Assembly (NCBI RefSeq): GCF_002364335.1
Contig: NZ_DEXW01000043.1
Span: forward strand, 19,290 to 83,289
Reading direction: 5' to 3'
Length of the DNA stretch: 64,000 bases
Source: Winogradskyella sp. UBA3174
Lineage (GTDB): Bacteria; Bacteroidota; Bacteroidia; Flavobacteriales; Flavobacteriaceae
Every line of letters starts with the position of its first letter. Within the stretch, counting starts at the first letter, position 1. A program made the position numbers and the translations under genes. The notes under the pieces were generated by a model. It worked only from the letters and a program-made list of their open reading frames with translations, was not told the origin of the DNA and searched no databases. Shown here in pieces: positions 61,637 to 64,000 of this stretch.

Positions 61637-62161
61637 ATGACAGAAGAACAAGTCATCTTAGTAGATGAAAATGATAACCAAATTGGTTTAATGCCAAAAA
61701 TGGAGGCACATGAAAAGGCCTTATTACATCGTGCGTTTTCAGTATTTATCTTTAACGATAATAATGAGTTAATGCTTCAACAGCGCGCTATGCATAAGTA
61801 CCATTCACCAGGTTTATGGACTAATACATGTTGCAGTCACCAACGTAACGGTGAGACTAATCTGCAAGCAGGTAAACGCAGATTACAAGAAGAAATGGGC
61901 TTTGTAACCGAGTTAAAAGAATCTACTTCTTTTATATATAAAGCACCTTTTGACAATGGGTTGACAGAGCACGAATATGACCATGTAATGATTGGGAGTT
62001 ATAATGAAGATCCAATTATAAACCCAGACGAGGCTGCAGATTGGAAATGGATGCCTTTAGAAGGTGTAAAAGTTGATATGGCTTTAAATCCTCAATATTA
62101 CACAGCTTGGTTTAAGATTATATTCGAAAAATTTTATGAATTTATAAATATTAACAAATGA
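61637..62161 (+). CDS. idi: Isopentenyl-diphosphate delta-isomerase, type I
   Basis: This Nudix enzyme of 174 residues has LMLQQRAMHKYHSPGLWTNT with CCSHQRNGET, where the catalytic Cys and metal-site His lie near residue 72, and AGKRRLQEEMGFVTELKEST, the Nudix-like Glu helix. YEHEYDHV-like text (here TEHEYDHVMIGSY) carries the second catalytic Glu. It interconverts IPP and DMAPP for isoprenoid, carotenoid and quinone synthesis. The end overlaps queD by four bases. Confidence 0.93.
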   Translation: MTEEQVILVDENDNQIGLMPKMEAHEKALLHRAFSVFIFNDNNELMLQQRAMHKYHSPGLWTNTCCSHQRNGETNLQAGKRRLQEEMGFVTELKESTSFIYKAPFDNGLTEHEYDHVMIGSYNEDPIINPDEAADWKWMPLEGVKVDMALNPQYYTAWFKIIFEKFYEFININK

Positions 62162-62568
62162 AAGTAACTGTTCACAGAAAAGCACATTTTAATGCAGCAC
62201 ATCGGTTGTACAGAAAAGATTGGAGTTTCGAGAAGAATGACGCTATTTTTGGCAAGTGTAATAATCCTAATTTTCATGGTCACAATTATGAACTTATAGC
62301 TAGCGTTACGGGAGATATAGATCCAGAAACCGGTTTCGTTATAGATGTTAAGATTCTTAAAGATATTATTAAAGCTGAAGTTGAAGATGCATTTGATCAT
62401 AAGAACTTAAATGTTGAAGTACCAGAGTTTAAAGACCTAAATCCTACTGCTGAAAATATTGCTGTTATAGCCTATAATAAGGTAAAGGCGAAATTAAATC
62501 CTAAATTTCACTTAGAGATTACACTTTATGAGACACCTCGTAACTTTGTAACTTACTCAGGAGAATAA
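62158..62568 (+). CDS. queD: 6-carboxytetrahydropterin synthase (QueD/PTPS family)
   Basis: This protein of 136 residues has zinc ligands in KAHFNAAHRLYR (first His) and FHGHNYELIASV (two more). GKCNNPNFHGH provides the catalytic Cys, and AFDHKNLNVEVPEF and PTAENIAVIAYN the Asp-His and Glu. It converts dihydroneopterin triphosphate to the 6-carboxy compound in queuosine synthesis. The ATG overlaps idi by four bases. A tetrahydrobiopterin-type role is less likely given the Cys position. Confidence 0.88.
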   Translation: MKVTVHRKAHFNAAHRLYRKDWSFEKNDAIFGKCNNPNFHGHNYELIASVTGDIDPETGFVIDVKILKDIIKAEVEDAFDHKNLNVEVPEFKDLNPTAENIAVIAYNKVKAKLNPKFHLEITLYETPRNFVTYSGE

Positions 62569-62576
62569 AATATAAT

Positions 62577-63548
62577 ATGAAAGCAGCTCTTTATCCTTTT
62601 AAGTTTCAGCCGATTTTAAAGGATAAAATTTGGGGTGGAGAAAAATTAATTAACAAGTTTAATAAGAATTCTGATTCTAGAGAATTAGGTGAGAGCTGGG
62701 AAGTTAGTACAGTTCCTGGAAGTATTTCTTTAGTATCTAATGGTGCTTTAAAAGGGACATCATTACAGGCACTTTTAAATACTTACAAATCTGAACTTTT
62801 GGGAACAGACAATTTTAAGCGCTTTGGTAAAGCATTTCCACTACTTATAAAGTTTATAGATGCAAAAAAAGACTTAAGCATACAGCTACATCCTAATGAT
62901 GACTTAGCTAAAACACGCCATAATTCTTTTGGTAAAACCGAAATGTGGTATGTGATGCAGGCAGATAAGGATGCGAATCTTATTGTAGGCTTTAATCAAA
63001 GCGTTGATAAAGAGACCTATCTGCATCATCTAGAAAATAAGACACTAACCAAGATTTTAAATTTCGATAAAGTTAAAGAAGGTGATGCTTATTTTATTGA
63101 AGCTGGTCGAGTCCATGCTATTGGCGCTGGTGTATTATTAGCAGAAATTCAGCAAACTAGTGACATAACTTATCGTATTTATGATTGGGATAGAGTAGAT
63201 TCTAAAGGCAATGAGCGTTCGCTTCATAATGATATTGCTATTGATGCTTTTGATTTTAATATGAAAGATGATTTTAGAGTAAATTATAAAAAGTCTTTAA
63301 ACATTTCAAATAAAATGGTGAGTTGCCCATTTTTTACCACCAATTATGTTGATGTAAAATCGAAAATTGAAAAGAAAAATACACAAGATTCCTTTGTGGT
63401 ATACATGTGTGTATATGGCTCAATTGAAATAACTACAGATACCTCTTGCGAAGTAATTTCAAAAGGAGAAACAATTTTAATTCCTGCTTCAGTCACTAAT
63501 TATTCTATACAATCAGAAGACGCAAAACTTTTAGAAGTTTATGTTTAA
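62577..63548 (+). CDS. manA: Class I mannose-6-phosphate isomerase
   Basis: This cupin of 323 residues starts LYPFKFQPILKDKIWGGEKL. It contains zinc ligands in LSIQLHPNDDLAKTRH near residue 100 and in KTEMWYVMQADKDANLIVGF, EAGRVHAIGAGVLLAEIQQT near residue 175, and ITYRIYDWDRVDSKG. This is the short bacterial form. It links fructose-6-phosphate with mannose-6-phosphate and may supply GDP-mannose for surface glycans. It lies eight bases after queD. Confidence 0.92.
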   Translation: MKAALYPFKFQPILKDKIWGGEKLINKFNKNSDSRELGESWEVSTVPGSISLVSNGALKGTSLQALLNTYKSELLGTDNFKRFGKAFPLLIKFIDAKKDLSIQLHPNDDLAKTRHNSFGKTEMWYVMQADKDANLIVGFNQSVDKETYLHHLENKTLTKILNFDKVKEGDAYFIEAGRVHAIGAGVLLAEIQQTSDITYRIYDWDRVDSKGNERSLHNDIAIDAFDFNMKDDFRVNYKKSLNISNKMVSCPFFTTNYVDVKSKIEKKNTQDSFVVYMCVYGSIEITTDTSCEVISKGETILIPASVTNYSIQSEDAKLLEVYV

Positions 63549-63590
63549 AATTTCAAAATAAAATTCGATCTAATAACCATTTTGATTTAG

Positions 63591-63598
63591 TACTTTTG
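63591..63598 (+). promoter_or_regulatory. Putative -7 element TACTTTTG
   Basis: TACTTTTG, followed by C, fits TAnnTTTG and ends 22 bases before the ATG of the 89-residue protein, giving a short leader. A TTG at 63582 is too close to serve as the -33 box. Confidence 0.5.
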
Positions 63599-63620
63599 CA
63601 ATTATAAAATATTTTTAATT

Positions 63621-63890
63621 ATGGCAAATAAAAGAGATTTAAAGAAAGATATAAACTATGTATTAGGTGATATCATTGAAGCAGTTTATGTATGGGAACT
63701 TGCGAATGCTGAAAAGCCAACTAAAGAGAGTGAAGCTGTTATAGATGAAGCTATTACTACTTTTGATGAGTTAATTACACGTGTAAATGATAGAAGTGTA
63801 GAAAATAAGAAAACACACTTTAAAACTATTGGCAATGATCTAGAATCTAAGGGTAGAGGTCTTATTGAAAAAATAAACAAACTGAAGTAA
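63621..63890 (+). CDS. Small cytoplasmic protein of unknown function
   Basis: This protein of 89 residues is charged and predicted all-helical: ANKRDLKKDINYVLGDIIEA, then a Glu/Lys-rich middle and ESKGRGLIEKINKLK at the end. There is no signal peptide and no Cys. Short helical proteins like this are common in the group, but I cannot name a function. The stop is 15 bases from tRNA-Thr, so the two may share the transcript from the element at 63591. Confidence 0.75.
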   Translation: MANKRDLKKDINYVLGDIIEAVYVWELANAEKPTKESEAVIDEAITTFDELITRVNDRSVENKKTHFKTIGNDLESKGRGLIEKINKLK

Positions 63891-63905
63891 GTTTGTAAAC
63901 TTTTT

Positions 63906-63979
63906 GCCGATGTAGCTCAGCTGGCTAGAGCAGCTGATTTGTAATCAGCAGGTCGTGGGTTCGAGTCCCTCCATCGGCT
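63906..63979 (+). tRNA. tRNA-Thr (anticodon TGT), second copy
   Basis: It is base-for-base identical to the tRNA at 44638-44711 across all 74 positions, including acceptor GCCGATG/CATCGGC and anticodon TGT. It lies 15 bases after a small protein gene. Confidence 0.95.
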
Positions 63980-64000
63980 CTAAAAACTAAAAAATCCAAT

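Overview
The window looks like a chromosomal segment of a member of the Flavobacteriaceae (Bacteroidota). The DNA is visibly AT-rich, and Shine-Dalgarno sites are not evident before most genes. Several genes have the Bacteroidota promoter -7 motif TAnnTTTG. Gene families typical of the group are present: DUF2851, DUF3467, DUF1343/NamZ, a large TPR protein paired with an outer-membrane barrel, and a PspC mini-protein. No rRNA, CRISPR array, intact insertion sequence or prophage is visible.

Region 1 (1-17.4 kb) is a cell-surface polysaccharide locus. The rightward arm carries a small membrane protein, a methyltransferase, a sulfatase-like membrane enzyme, an MBOAT O-acyltransferase with its SGNH-like partner, a FemAB/GNAT-type acetyltransferase, a sugar aminotransferase and two tandem Wzx-type flippases. 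A leftward GT4 glycosyltransferase faces a rightward GT4 gene and an FdtA-type 3,4-ketoisomerase. A leftward operon then carries a methyltransferase, an FtsE-like ATPase, a zinc-ribbon methyltransferase and two GT2 glycosyltransferases. The ketoisomerase and aminotransferase point to a dTDP-3-amino-3,6-dideoxyhexose that is probably N-acetylated, polymerised and O-acetylated.

Region 2 (17.4-33.7 kb) is mixed: TPR protein plus outer-membrane barrel, methyltransferases, a Cys-cluster protein, a sterol-desaturase-family enzyme, NamZ, an FtsX/LolE-type permease, cysteine synthase, an AraC regulator and a PEBP-family protein. It contains at least three decaying genes: a small lipoprotein, a glycerophosphodiesterase and a small exported protein.

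Region 3 (33.9-44.5 kb) holds a FIST sensor protein overlapping a PAS/histidine kinase/receiver hybrid, then DUF2851, PspC, a K+ channel with an RCK module, a Na+/alanine symporter, a helix-hairpin-helix protein, an acyl-CoA dehydrogenase, a XerC-like recombinase and HPF.

Region 4 (44.5-58.3 kb) is the conserved translation/transcription block: four tRNAs, tuf, tRNA-Trp, secE, nusG, rplK, rplA, rplJ, rplL, rpoB, rpoC. Prominent hairpins lie in the tRNA leader, the rplL-rpoB gap and the rpoB-rpoC gap. DUF3467 follows.

Region 5 (58.4-64 kb) has a [4Fe-4S] protein, prfC, a broken OmpA-like chimera, idi, queD, manA, a small unknown protein and a second identical tRNA-Thr.

The most unusual signal I see is the set of genes whose natural N-terminus lacks ATG, GTG or TTG. 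The clearest is the PEBP gene, where ATA sits exactly where the signal-peptide Met is expected. The other notable items are the decay remnants and the promoter-proximal hairpin ahead of the tRNA operon. I did not find a convincing new defence or mobile system.
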